From: an uncultured Clostridia bacterium
Lineage (GTDB): Bacteria > Bacillota > Clostridia > Christensenellales > Aristaeellaceae
Reading direction: 5' to 3'
DNA: 31,785 bases
Assembly: GCA_937906775.1 (NCBI GenBank)
Contig: CALCUD010000009.1
Coordinates: forward strand, 1-31,785
A model generated the notes under the pieces. The model worked only from the letters and a program-made list of their open reading frames with translations, did not search any database and was not told where the DNA came from. Within the stretch, counting starts at the first letter, position 1. The number at the start of each line of letters is the position of its first letter. The position numbers were made by a program, and so were the translations under genes. Of this stretch, positions 7,336 through 15,280 are shown one piece after another.

Positions 7336-10038
7336 GATCCCGTCAAGCGTCAGGATGTTTCTGCCTTCCGCATACTCAAACGTTTCAGAATCGCAGGAGG
7401 CCAGGATCAGTTTCGCGGACAGTTCATCGCCGTCGGAAACAGGATCAAAGCGGTTTCCTTCCCAGACAAACCGCATGCGGAGACTGTCCTTTTTCTCATC
7501 GTATTCAACGGAAACACACAGCTCCCTGCCGCTCCCTTCGGCCGGGATGACGGGCTGCACGCATACTTCTTCAAAACACCTGACAAGGTTGACGGTTCTG
7601 CGCCGGGAGAGATAATTCTTCTTTGCGAAGTTTTCGATCTTTTCAAGCGTGGCAAGGAAGTCGTATTTATCGGAATCGATCGCCAGCTGAAGCGTTTTGA
7701 GTTTGTTGACAAACGCCCGGGTCAGGTCGCGCGCGGGGTTGTCGAAAATCTCGTCCGGAGTGCCTTCTTCGTAAATAACCCCCTGATCCATATAGAAAAC
7801 CCGGGTGGATACATCGTGCGCGAACTGCATCTCATGGGTAACGATCATCATCGTGAGTCCCATTCGGGACAGTTTTTTGATGACGGCCAGTACTTCGCCC
7901 ACCATTCCGGGGTCCAGAGCGGATGTGGGCTCGTCAAAGAGAACGATTTCCGGCTCCATAGCCAGGGCGCGGGCGATCGCGATCCGCTGCTTCTGACCGC
8001 CTGAGAGTTCATAGGGGTAATTGGCCGCGCGTTCAGCGAGGCTGACTGTCTCAAGAAGCTGCATGCCCTTGTCATAAGCTTCCTGCCGGGTCATTCTGTG
8101 CAGCAGGACAGGCGCGAGCATGATGTTTTCGATCACGCTCAGGTGATCGAAAAGATTGAAATTCTGGAACACCATGCCCATGCGCTGACGGAGAAGACTC
8201 ATATCCGTTTTTCTGTCCGCCGTATCCTGCCCGAATACGGATATGCGGCCTTCCGTCTGAGGCTCCAGCCGGTTGAGCATTCGCAGCAGGGTGGATTTTC
8301 CCGTGCCGGAGGGACCTATGACGGTAATGACCTCGCCGCGTCTGACAGACGCGTTCACATCTGTCAGAGGGACGACCTGTTCATAAGCTTTTCTGACGTG
8401 TTCGAGCCGGATGATCTCCTCATCCGCGTCCGCCGCAGCGGCAGCAACAGGCGAAGCTTTGGCGGAAAGCCCGGTTTTCACATCGCGCGGCAGCACGTGC
8501 GAATGCTTTGAGGGATCAAACCGGATCTCCAGCCTGTCAATCGCGGCAAAAGCGAGCTGCGACAGGAGAAAATAGACGGCAGCCACAACAACAAGCGGGA
8601 AAAACGCTTCAAACGTGCGGCTCCGGATAATGTCGCCGGCTTTCGTCAGATCAATGACAGAAATATAGCCGGCAATGGAAGTCAGCTTCATCATGCTCAC
8701 AAATTCACCCTTGTAGATCGGGAGAATGATGCGCAGCGCCTGCGGCATGATCACGCGCAGGAAGGTCTGGCGGCGTCCGAGTCCCAGCGCGGCGGCGGCT
8801 TCCCACTGCCCGTTGCCGATCGCGTTGATCCCGCTGGTCATCACGCCGCAGACCGTGACGGCGAAGAGAACGGTAAAGGTGATGATCCCGGCGATCTCCG
8901 GGGGTACATCCGAATGTCCGAATGCCACAAAATATACGAACAGCAGAATGACTAACGCGGGGATACCGGAAATAATGCGGCAGATAACGGAAATGACCGT
9001 TCTCAGCGGTTTTGATCCGAAGCGCTGCGCAATGCACATCAGGAAGCCGAGGATAGTTCCCAGCACCGCAAATGCCAGAGATATCCTGACCGTCATCCAC
9101 AATCCGCCGAGAAGGAGCTTCCACCGTGACTCGCGGATAAAGGTTTTTTCAAAGCTGTCCCTGAGCGCGGTAAAAAATCCGGTTTTTGCCGGTGACGCGG
9201 TTTGTTCATTGTCGCGTACCATGATCACCGTTTCAAAGGTCAGATACGGATCTGTGATCGGGATCGATTCGGAGCGTTCCGGAGATATAAACAGATTGGA
9301 GAAAATGTAGTCGACCTTTCCGGTCGCGCAGGCTGTAACAATGGATTCCCAGTCATACTCCCGGTATTCCACCGCTGCTCCGGCCCATGCCGCAAAGCGG
9401 TTGCACAATTCTATATCGTAACCGGTCAAAGCTTCGCCGATATGAAAGGTATACGGTTCCGCAAGGCCTGAAGTCCCGATCTTCATCGTGTAAGCCGGAT
9501 TTTCCGCGGGCGTGATCCCGGGCATCGTGTAATCATGATTGACGACCCAACGCTGATACATATCGTCAAGAACGCCGGTATCCTTCATCTCCGCAAGGAA
9601 ACGGTTGGCAAGGCCGGCCGCGTCGGGAATAGTCGTCAGCGGGCTTATTCCGCCGGCTACGATCCCCGGATCTCCGACGGGGCTGTCGGAATGCAGATGG
9701 ATCCCCGTTACGCCGGTGGCAAGAACCGTATCGAATGTTACGCGCTGATCGACATACGCGTCCGCGTTGCCGCCGGTAAGCGCCGTGATGCCGTCGGTAG
9801 ATGAATTCAGGTAGATGATCTGCGCTTCGGGATAAAGCTCCTGCACAAGATTGCTGAGAGGATTGTCCGAAATCATGGCAATGGTAATGCCCTTGCTGTT
9901 GAGCGGTATATCGGCCGCAGAATCATTCTCTGCGGTCTCCGCTGTTGCGCTGCCGGTCAGCGAAAGGAGCAGCACGAAAAGGACGCACAGAAGAGCAGCG
10001 GTTTGTTTCATGACTTCAGCAGGCTTTCCGATCTTCAT
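7327..10038 (-). CDS. Single-chain polar amino-acid ABC importer: binding protein + permease + ATPase + GHKL-like tail
   Basis: This 903-residue protein combines what are normally three genes. A signal/anchor (11-33) leads to a solute-binding module whose halves look reordered: residues 48-170 resemble the second lobe (ending DDMYQRW), and 184-278 resemble the first lobe (GYDIELCNRFAAWAG, GKVDYIFSNLFISPERSE, ITDPY). Residues 305-505 are a HisM/GlnP-type permease with about five helices and the coupling loop EAAAALGLGRRQTFLRVIMPQA. Residues 543-770 are the ATPase: Walker A GPSGTGKST (575-583), signature LSGGQKQR (678-685), Walker B IVLFDEP (698-704) and switch His735 in IVTHE. Residues 795-898 look like a worn RsbW-type GHKL ATPase: CFEEVC for the N-box, FDPVSDGD, and a terminal EGRNILTL. 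It should import a polar amino acid; which one is unknown. Confidence 0.85.
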   Translation of the reverse strand: MKIGKPAEVMKQTAALLCVLFVLLLSLTGSATAETAENDSAADIPLNSKGITIAMISDNPLSNLVQELYPEAQIIYLNSSTDGITALTGGNADAYVDQRVTFDTVLATGVTGIHLHSDSPVGDPGIVAGGISPLTTIPDAAGLANRFLAEMKDTGVLDDMYQRWVVNHDYTMPGITPAENPAYTMKIGTSGLAEPYTFHIGEALTGYDIELCNRFAAWAGAAVEYREYDWESIVTACATGKVDYIFSNLFISPERSESIPITDPYLTFETVIMVRDNEQTASPAKTGFFTALRDSFEKTFIRESRWKLLLGGLWMTVRISLAFAVLGTILGFLMCIAQRFGSKPLRTVISVICRIISGIPALVILLFVYFVAFGHSDVPPEIAGIITFTVLFAVTVCGVMTSGINAIGNGQWEAAAALGLGRRQTFLRVIMPQALRIILPIYKGEFVSMMKLTSIAGYISVIDLTKAGDIIRSRTFEAFFPLVVVAAVYFLLSQLAFAAIDRLEIRFDPSKHSHVLPRDVKTGLSAKASPVAAAAADADEEIIRLEHVRKAYEQVVPLTDVNASVRRGEVITVIGPSGTGKSTLLRMLNRLEPQTEGRISVFGQDTADRKTDMSLLRQRMGMVFQNFNLFDHLSVIENIMLAPVLLHRMTRQEAYDKGMQLLETVSLAERAANYPYELSGGQKQRIAIARALAMEPEIVLFDEPTSALDPGMVGEVLAVIKKLSRMGLTMMIVTHEMQFAHDVSTRVFYMDQGVIYEEGTPDEIFDNPARDLTRAFVNKLKTLQLAIDSDKYDFLATLEKIENFAKKNYLSRRRTVNLVRCFEEVCVQPVIPAEGSGRELCVSVEYDEKKDSLRMRFVWEGNRFDPVSDGDELSAKLILASCDSETFEYAEGRNILTLDGIRG

Positions 10039-10141
10039 TTAAGATCCCTCTCTTTTGTCGGATTTCTGTTTTCCGGCAGAATAATATGGAACAGGCTTCG
10101 CTGTTGCAGAGTTCATTCACCGATTCCGGTTTTTCGCTGCT

Positions 10142-10170
10142 ATTGTATCACAAACCGGTTTTCCGGTCAT
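10142..10170 (-). promoter_or_regulatory. Candidate promoter of the ABC importer gene
   Basis: On the minus strand ATGACC (10165-10170) is 17 bases from TACAAT (10142-10147), which is preceded by TGA, giving an extended -10 (TGATACAAT). It overlaps the stop codon of the upstream GH88/105 gene and would give a leader of roughly 95 bases. Confidence 0.45.
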
Positions 10171-11135
10171 TCCTCTGTTCTTTGGGAGCAGGCCAGCAGA
10201 TAGGCCGCCTGTGCTTCCACCGATGTCCCCTGTCTGATGAAATCGGGATTCCCGCATACTTCCCTCAGGATTCCCATTCCGTCGATCCTCTTTTCGGCGC
10301 TTTCAAACGCGCGGTCCGCGGCGGACCGGTATTCCGCTGCGATCCAGCCTTCCCGCACGCATCTGTATACCGTGTAGGCAAACATCAGCGCGGAGGTACC
10401 GTCTGTAAAACTGTCCGGATCATCCAGAATATCGTGAAACCGTCCGTCCTCCGTCTGATATTTCATCAGAACAGGGATCTGTTCCCGCAGCCATCCCGCG
10501 AGTTCATCCTCCAGATCCCTTCTTCCCTGATTTTTTGCTTCGGCCGCGACACGGACCGTACCCATCAGTGCCCAGCCGTTCCCGGTCGCCCAGTGAACAT
10601 CCCGTACAAACCGGCTGCTGCCGGCGTCCCAGATATGGCGGTACAGAAGCGTAGCGCGGTCCAGCAGGACATCCCGGTATCCGTCCAGCTGCCGTTTGGC
10701 TTCGCCGAGTTCACCCATCGCGGCGAGAAACGGCGGAACCATGTACATGCCGTCCACCCAGAGCTGGCTCGATGTGAATCCGTCATGAAAGGACGCTGTG
10801 TTGTGACAGATCGATCCTTTTTCCGTTCGCGGAGCCCTGTTCAGCAGATAGTCCAGCAGTCTGCCGGCGCCCCTCCGGAAGTATATGTCTCCGGTTTCTT
10901 CATAGGCCCGGAGGCACACCTCACCCGCGGCGGCCGCGTCCGCTACAGGGACTTCCGCCCCTGCCATCGCCAGCCGGCCGTCCGGCAGCGCCCGCTGGAT
11001 CGCGTCGTATGCCATAGGGAGCCAGATCTCTTTCCATCCGTTTTCGTACGCCGCCTGAGCCGCGACGCCCTGCTCCCACGGATACCGCTGCGCCGCGAGC
11101 ATCGCACAAAGAACTTTCTGCACTGTACGGTTCAT
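10167..11135 (-). CDS. Glycoside hydrolase family 88/105 (unsaturated glycuronyl / rhamnogalacturonyl hydrolase)
   Basis: This 322-residue protein has the six-helical-hairpin pattern of YteR/YesR enzymes. Key sites are RYPWEQG near the N-terminus (Trp20), SSQLWVDGMYMVPPFLA (122-138) with the candidate catalytic Asp128, and HWATGNGWALMG (181-192), which lines the active site. The C-terminal FTDGTSALMFAYTVYR also fits the family. Members remove the 4,5-unsaturated uronic acid left by polysaccharide lyases, by hydrating its double bond. No signal peptide is present, so it acts in the cytoplasm on imported disaccharides. Length is a little short for the family (usually 340-380). Linked genes for glycerate kinase and TRAP uptake fit uronate use, but this is inference. 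Confidence 0.85.
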   Translation of the reverse strand: MNRTVQKVLCAMLAAQRYPWEQGVAAQAAYENGWKEIWLPMAYDAIQRALPDGRLAMAGAEVPVADAAAAGEVCLRAYEETGDIYFRRGAGRLLDYLLNRAPRTEKGSICHNTASFHDGFTSSQLWVDGMYMVPPFLAAMGELGEAKRQLDGYRDVLLDRATLLYRHIWDAGSSRFVRDVHWATGNGWALMGTVRVAAEAKNQGRRDLEDELAGWLREQIPVLMKYQTEDGRFHDILDDPDSFTDGTSALMFAYTVYRCVREGWIAAEYRSAADRAFESAEKRIDGMGILREVCGNPDFIRQGTSVEAQAAYLLACSQRTEE

Positions 11136-11313
11136 CTGACCGACCGCCCTTCGTTATCTGATTTCTTCAAAAAGGAAAACGATCCTGATTCCGATACCGA
11201 TCCGAAAGTCAAAGGATCTTTCCGGAGGGTTGGATCACTTATCGATATTATATATCACTCTCCGGGACGTTGTATAGCTTTCGGTCCGGTTTCCGGCGTT
11301 GCATTCTCTGGCT

Positions 11314-11342
11314 TTGCATCCGGATTTATCCTATGATAATAT
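11314..11342 (+). promoter_or_regulatory. Candidate promoter for the helix-hairpin-helix gene
   Basis: TTGCAT (11314-11319) and TAATAT (11337-11342) are 17 bases apart. An overlapping GATAAT lies at 11335. The site is about 65 bases upstream of the ATG at 11407. No other clear signal is seen in the 271-base gap between the divergent genes, apart from a TATAAT on the minus strand near 11240 that lacks a good -35. Confidence 0.45.
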
Positions 11343-11406
11343 ACCTGTGGCACAACCGGTATCTGAATCAGGAAGATGACGGTCATGACCGGAAGGGTTG
11401 GAATGT

Positions 11407-11973
11407 ATGAATACGGATTATTGTATTGAAGCGCTGGAGATCCTCCTGAAGGAAGACTGCCTGGCGGAAAGGTATTATCCTTTGATCCCGTACAGGACCA
11501 GGCTGATCGCCGGCTTCCGTTCGCTGGGCTGCAGGACCCGGGACGAAGCCGCGGCGCTGCCGGATGAGGTTTTTGCGGGAATGGGCCTGAAGGATGACGG
11601 AACGGTCCGGCTGCTGCGGAAGTTCTTTACGCTGTATGATCCGAATCCGGCGAAATTCCGGGAGATTGAAAAAGCCGTTCAGGATCCGGAAGAACGGCGC
11701 GCTTACGGTGAACTTTATTATCTGCCCGGCGTGAAGCAAACCCGCGCTTCCCTGTATTTCAAAGCAGGTTACAGATCTCTTGCGGATTTCCTGAACACCT
11801 CGGCGGAGGATGTCCTTGAAAGAACGGGACGGGCTGTTTCCGAATACGGTTTATCCTGCATTGTTCCGCTGCCCAAGGAGGTGCGGACGCATATCGCGGT
11901 CGCAAAAGCTTTTCTGTGGAACAGTGACGCGCAGCGGAACGGGACGCAGGAAGGGGCTGCGAAAGCACTGTGA
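11407..11973 (+). CDS. Helix-hairpin-helix protein of unknown role
   Basis: This 188-residue protein is soluble and lacks a signal peptide. It appears to contain two helix-hairpin-helix-like units: an N-terminal one around LGCRTRDEAAALPDEVFAGMGL and a clearer one around LPGVKQTRASLYFKAGYRSLADFLNTSAEDVLERTG. The second resembles the non-specific DNA-binding hairpins of DUF4332-type proteins, where a Gly-containing turn follows a Leu-Pro. The C-terminus (LPKEVRTHIAVAKAF) is helical. I set the start at the ATG at 11407 because GGAAGGG at 11391-11397 is correctly spaced; the in-frame TTG at 11398 touches that site. It is a single-gene unit with its own terminator at 12018. A role in nucleic-acid binding is inferred only. 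Confidence 0.65.
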   Translation: MNTDYCIEALEILLKEDCLAERYYPLIPYRTRLIAGFRSLGCRTRDEAAALPDEVFAGMGLKDDGTVRLLRKFFTLYDPNPAKFREIEKAVQDPEERRAYGELYYLPGVKQTRASLYFKAGYRSLADFLNTSAEDVLERTGRAVSEYGLSCIVPLPKEVRTHIAVAKAFLWNSDAQRNGTQEGAAKAL

Positions 11974-12017
11974 TCAAAGGGATTCATCATTTTTCAACGA
12001 AATGATCTACGGGCTAT

Positions 12018-12046
12018 TGACCGGCATCGCCGGTCAGTTTTTTTTT
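12018..12046 (+). terminator. Rho-independent terminator after the helix-hairpin-helix gene
   Basis: A perfect 8-bp stem, TGACCGGC (12018-12025) with GCCGGTCA (12029-12036), a 3-base loop, then one G and nine T. It lies 45 bases after the stop codon. Confidence 0.85.
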
Positions 12047-12162
12047 CAGTCTGTTGTATTCGTCCCTTGTGATCATAAATACCTTCGTGATCCCGTTGAC
12101 ATCATCCTCAAATTCATCCGTCTGACCGCTTCCGCTGACTGATCATTTGCGGGCTTTGGCGT

Positions 12163-12837
12163 TTACCGCAGCCAGCCGGCATTGCGGTTGATCATATCCA
12201 GGATCAGCAGCAGAAGGAGAATCCCGGTTTCAATACCGACAGCGAAGGCAAGGATCTTGCCGATCTTCCGCTGACGGGCATTTTCTTTTTCCATGCGTTC
12301 GATCTCATGCTCGTGCGCGTCCTTCAGCGCGATGACGCTCCGGTCAAAGTGCTGCTCCATCTGGGTTTCGTGAAACTGCATCTGCGTGATCTGATGGTCA
12401 TGCTGCTCCTGGAGTTGTTCCACATAGCGCTGATGGGTGGCGCGGAAACGGTCCAGCTGTTTTTCGTGCTCTTCATTCAACAGTTCGATTTCGGGAGAAA
12501 CCTTGCCTTTTGCAGGTTTTACAGACTCTTTTGCAGCCGGTACAGTTCCGTTTGTATCCTCTGCGGAAGAAATGTATTTCGTGAAACTTTCCGTCACATC
12601 GGCGTCATCCGGGATAGCCTGATTTTCCTCCAGAAAGGCCATGAGCTGCTGGATGGAAAATCCCATGGCCCGGACCAGGGCGTTGACGCCGGCCAGACCG
12701 GGCTTCTGGACGCGCGCGTAGAACAGATTATTAATGGTATCCACTGTCAGGTCGGTTTCTTCGGAAAGCTGCGCCAGAGTCTTTCCGCTAAGTTTATACA
12801 TGGCCTTGAGCACCTTTCCCAGCATGACATTGCTCAT
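12163..12837 (-). CDS. Membrane-anchored XRE-type HTH protein with a long coiled coil
   Basis: This 224-residue protein has an N-terminal Cro/CI-type helix-turn-helix domain (about residues 5-70: GKTLAQLSEETDLTVDTINNLF is the HTH core) and a charged linker. A His/Gln/Glu-rich coiled coil follows (about 115-188, with repeated HEKQ, HQRY, HDHQ and HEHE patterns). One transmembrane helix near the C-terminus (about 191-214, GIETGILLLLLILDMI) leaves a short external tail. The HTH would therefore be held at the inner membrane surface. An excellent AAGGAGG site lies 7 bases before the ATG. It is divergent from the operon starting at 13081, with a 243-base shared region holding an inverted repeat at 12883-12938, so it may control that operon. 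The signal it senses is unknown; the His-rich coil could respond to metal, but this is speculation. Confidence 0.75.
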   Translation of the reverse strand: MSNVMLGKVLKAMYKLSGKTLAQLSEETDLTVDTINNLFYARVQKPGLAGVNALVRAMGFSIQQLMAFLEENQAIPDDADVTESFTKYISSAEDTNGTVPAAKESVKPAKGKVSPEIELLNEEHEKQLDRFRATHQRYVEQLQEQHDHQITQMQFHETQMEQHFDRSVIALKDAHEHEIERMEKENARQRKIGKILAFAVGIETGILLLLLILDMINRNAGWLR

Positions 12838-12882
12838 GCGAACGCCTCCTTCGGATCCTTCGGAAAAAATACATTTTCATTT

Positions 12883-12938
12883 TGTTTGCGGTACCGTTGC
12901 TGTACATATGCCCCTTTGCTACGATGGCTCCGCAAACA
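12883..12938. repeat. 9-bp inverted repeat flanking a candidate promoter
   Basis: TGTTTGCGG (12883-12891) and its exact complement CCGCAAACA (12930-12938) lie 38 bases apart on either side of the candidate plus-strand promoter. The spacing is near four helical turns, so it could be a looping operator for the adjacent HTH protein, or chance. Confidence 0.35.
12897..12925 (+). promoter_or_regulatory. Weak candidate promoter of the superoxide reductase operon
   Basis: TTGCTG (12897-12902) and TACGAT (12920-12925) are 17 bases apart; both boxes are moderate. It would give a leader of about 150 bases containing two very short frames with no clear role. Confidence 0.3.
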
Positions 12939-13080
12939 GGGGCTGCACAGCGGATCCATTATATGGCATCAGCTCCCTGCTTTCAAGAGAAAGGAGATGA
13001 CCTCCCATGCAGCGGATCTGCCCGCACGGCGCGGAATGAAAAAATGAGGAAGGATAAACCGAAAGAAGGTAACTGAAGAA

Positions 13081-13818
13081 ATGAACCAGAAATCTCCCGG
13101 ACTCTGTATAGCGGCAGCGGTGCTTATGATCAGCCTGGGCACATCGGCAGGCGCAGAAGCAATAACCGGTATGATCGCTGATGTTACGGAGAAAGGATTT
13201 ACACTTTATACCGGAAACGAAACGGTCCGGACTGTGCTTTCGGACCAGACGGAATGGAAACTGGACGGCGACCCCAAAGAGGGGGATATGGTGACGGTCC
13301 TGACCGATTCATCCGTTGAAGACGGTACGCTGTATGCGGACGGGATCATCCTGCAGAAGATCACCGGGACCATAGACCGGGTGGTATATGGAGAAGACCC
13401 TTATTTCCTGCTGATTCCCCGGGACAGTGCGGAACTTATCCGCGTAAATCCGGGTACGGTCCCGCTTCGCTGCGTGACAGCGGGGATCACGGTGGATGTT
13501 TACAGCAACGGGATGCAGACGCGGTCCATCCCGCCTCAGATCACGGCCCTGTATGTTCGCGGCACCGTGCTGAACGGCATGATCAGGGAGATCGGGGACA
13601 ACAATGATCTGATCCTGACAACCGATGACGGAGACACGGTGCGGATCCTTTTGTCAGAGGAAACGCTCCTGCTGACAGAACCTGCGGCGGGCAAAGCTGT
13701 GACAGTTTCTGTCCTGCCCCAGATGCGGCTTTCTGTGCCGGTACAGTATGAAGCGCAGGATCTGATGCTCCGGCAGACAGCCCCGGCGACAGAAACAACA
13801 AAAAGGAGTGAATTTTAA
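13081..13818 (+). CDS. Secreted protein with three beta-rich (DUF5666-like) repeats
   Basis: This encodes 245 residues with a signal peptide (1-25, cleavage near SAGAEA). The mature protein holds three repeats of an OB/beta-barrel-like pattern. Each begins with a Gly-containing 'ITGxI'-type strand and ends in a turn before a 'VTVxV/L' strand: ITGMIADVTEKGFTLYTG..., ITGTIDRVVYGEDPYFLLI..., and LNGMIREIGDNNDLILTTDDG.... This resembles DUF5666-type exported domains, whose function I do not know. A modest AAGAAGG site lies 11 bases before the ATG. The stop codon overlaps the next start (TAATG at 13816-13820), so translation of the two genes is coupled and they form an operon with the superoxide reductase gene. 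Confidence 0.7.
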   Translation: MNQKSPGLCIAAAVLMISLGTSAGAEAITGMIADVTEKGFTLYTGNETVRTVLSDQTEWKLDGDPKEGDMVTVLTDSSVEDGTLYADGIILQKITGTIDRVVYGEDPYFLLIPRDSAELIRVNPGTVPLRCVTAGITVDVYSNGMQTRSIPPQITALYVRGTVLNGMIREIGDNNDLILTTDDGDTVRILLSEETLLLTEPAAGKAVTVSVLPQMRLSVPVQYEAQDLMLRQTAPATETTKRSEF

Positions 13819-14381
13819 TGCGCAGTATGACTACGTTTCAACTGCAATATGCTCACCGCTTCTATGGATTCAACGGTGAGGCCCGGTATCTTCACGGTCA
13901 TACAGGAATCATGACGATCGAAGTGGAGGATACGGTCGATCCCGGAGTGAATATGGTCTTTCCCTGCAATGAGATCCAGAAAACCGCCTGGAACGTACTG
14001 AAAAACTTTGATCATGCCCTGATCCTGAGGGAGGATGATCCGCTGCTGTCGGCCGTGATGAAAGCATATGAAAAGGAAGGCATCCTGAACGGTCATCCTC
14101 AGAACACGCTGAAAGGGGAGGCTTTCAGGACTGAACTGGCCGTGGCTTATCCGGACTGCCGCCTGGTGGTCACACAGGAGACCATGACGGTGGAGGGGAT
14201 GATCAAAATCGCTTACGATCTGCTGAAGGATCAATTGAATATCGTCAAAATCACTTTCACCAGCGGAATGAACGCCGCCAGCCAGGAATATGAACCTGTC
14301 GGTACGAAAGACCGCTGCCCCCTGTGCGGTGTGACGATGGACCCGAAAGGGGTATGCCCGAAATGCGGGTACAGGAAGTAA
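13818..14381 (+). CDS. QueD/PTPS-like protein lacking the catalytic Cys, with C-terminal zinc ribbon
   Basis: This 187-residue protein has the 6-pyruvoyl-tetrahydropterin / 6-carboxytetrahydropterin synthase fold signature. The three zinc-ligand histidines are His13 (YAHRF), His26 and His28 (LHGHTG), with the FDHALIL strand and the TMTVEGMI helix (active-site Glu) following. The nucleophilic Cys expected four residues before HGH is Ala22, preceded by Glu21. It therefore should not carry out normal QueD chemistry; a Glu-using pterin variant is possible. Residues 167-183 form a rubredoxin-like knuckle pair (CPLCG...CPKCG) not usual in QueD. Its start overlaps the preceding stop, and it is followed 72 bases later by superoxide reductase. 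No queuosine genes are nearby, which also argues against a QueD role. Confidence 0.8.
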   Translation: MRSMTTFQLQYAHRFYGFNGEARYLHGHTGIMTIEVEDTVDPGVNMVFPCNEIQKTAWNVLKNFDHALILREDDPLLSAVMKAYEKEGILNGHPQNTLKGEAFRTELAVAYPDCRLVVTQETMTVEGMIKIAYDLLKDQLNIVKITFTSGMNAASQEYEPVGTKDRCPLCGVTMDPKGVCPKCGYRK

Positions 14382-14453
14382 GCCCGCGGACGAATGAAAT
14401 GATCCCCGTCCGGAAGGGAAGGGGATCTCAACGGAAAGAATGGAAGGAGAATC

Positions 14454-14840
14454 ATGATGGAAATGAAGTTTTATCAATGCGCTCTCTGCGGTCAGATCGT
14501 GGCCGTTGTGAAAGAAACGGATGTGCCGCTTGTCTGCTGCGGCGAGGAAATGAAAGAACTGGTTCCCGGCAGTGTGGATACTTCGGATGAAAAACATGTG
14601 CCTGTGATCAAAGTCAACGGGAATGAAGTGACCGTCACAGTAGGCTCCGAGCCCCATCCTATGACGGAGAAACACCATATCGAATGGATCTTCCTCCGGA
14701 CGGAACAGGGCAACCAGCGCAAAGAACTGAAGCCCGGGGATAAACCCGAAGCCTGTTTCCGGATCTGCGACGGGGATAAAGTGAAAGCAGCCTGCGAATA
14801 TTGCAATCAACATGGATTGTGGAAGGCAGAGTGCTGCTGA
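14454..14840 (+). CDS. dfx: Desulfoferrodoxin / superoxide reductase (two-iron type)
   Basis: This 128-residue protein reduces superoxide to hydrogen peroxide without making oxygen, which is standard in anaerobes; electrons come from rubredoxin or similar carriers. Residues 9-29 form the desulforedoxin centre (C9xxC12, C28C29). The catalytic Fe(His)4Cys centre is complete: His48 in EKHVP, His68 in HPM, His74 in HHIEW, Cys117 and His120 in EYCNQHG, plus the active-site Glu46-Lys47 pair. AAGGAGA lies 3 to 6 bases before the ATG pair at 14454/14457. It is the last gene of a three-gene unit closed by the terminator at 14909. The 5' partner genes may supply a related function in redox or metal stress. 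Confidence 0.95.
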   Translation: MMEMKFYQCALCGQIVAVVKETDVPLVCCGEEMKELVPGSVDTSDEKHVPVIKVNGNEVTVTVGSEPHPMTEKHHIEWIFLRTEQGNQRKELKPGDKPEACFRICDGDKVKAACEYCNQHGLWKAECC

Positions 14841-14908
14841 ATGTTCCGGGTGAAGCGGCCGGGTAAATACCGCCGTACCCGCCTGATTCACCTGTTTATA
14901 TAGATCGG

Positions 14909-14953
14909 GGGACTGTGAAGGAACGCCTTGCGCTCTTTCACAGTCCCTTTTTT
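14909..14953 (+). terminator. Strong rho-independent terminator of the superoxide reductase operon
   Basis: A perfect 11-bp stem, GGGACTGTGAA (14909-14919) with TTCACAGTCCC (14937-14947), a 17-base loop, then six T. It lies 68 bases after the stop codon. Confidence 0.9.
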
Positions 14954-15013
14954 GATGAGCCGTATTTTGTATTTCTGCACCGGTCTGTGGGTCCGGATCA
15001 CTCCCGGCGTCCT

Positions 15014-15190
15014 TATCCCTGTTTTTGCAGGACGTCGCTGACCCACAGCTCCGTAACCGTCAGCCGGTTCGACCGGGTTTCCGGACAAACTTCGATGCAG
15101 GCCAGCATTGACCCTGATCGCCGGCAAGAAACCTTGGAATTCAGAACTTCCGGGGACGTTTCAGTCATTTTGGTTCCACGGAAAAACGGA
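15014..15190 (-). pseudogene. GNAT acetyltransferase remnant (middle part only)
   Basis: The minus strand here encodes a fragment reading ...SMLACIEVCPETRSNRLTVTELWVSDVLQKQG followed by a TAA stop. The central strands followed by the xQKQG start of the acetyl-CoA loop match GNAT motif A, which normally continues (Q/R)xxGxG/A into a helix. The frame stops inside that loop, and neither a proper start codon with ribosome binding site nor a C-terminal half is found. It runs into the terminator and promoter regions on either side. Codon use is GC-rich like the host, so this is probably an old resident gene decayed in place. The upstream boundary is approximate. No other feature is visible between the terminator at 14953 and the promoter at 15218. 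Confidence 0.5.
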
Positions 15191-15217
15191 CCGGGGGGGT
15201 GACGGGAATGCCCTTCA

Positions 15218-15247
15218 TTGAATCGGGGCTGCCTTTCGGTGTATAAT
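15218..15247 (+). promoter_or_regulatory. Promoter of the ceramidase-like gene
   Basis: TTGAAT (15218-15223) and a perfect TATAAT (15242-15247) are 18 bases apart. Transcription would begin near 15254, giving a leader of about 27 bases, which supports the TTG start at 15281. Confidence 0.6.
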
Positions 15248-15280
15248 CAAAGCTGATGAAACAGCAAAGAAGGGTCAGCC

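Noticed and set aside
10086..11336. 416-codon plus-strand frame over the GH88/105 gene
   Set aside because: It is the mirror of a GC-rich coding region; the opposite strand has clear GH88/105 motifs and this frame has none.
13006..13056. Two 10-codon frames in the leader of the operon at 13081 as regulatory leader peptides
   Set aside because: One has a Shine-Dalgarno-like AAAGGAG, but there is no run of a single amino acid's codons and no attenuator hairpin.
13815..14891. 358-codon minus-strand frame over the QueD-like and superoxide reductase genes
   Set aside because: Both plus-strand genes have complete metal-binding motifs and good start signals; the antisense frame is His/Phe-rich shadow sequence.
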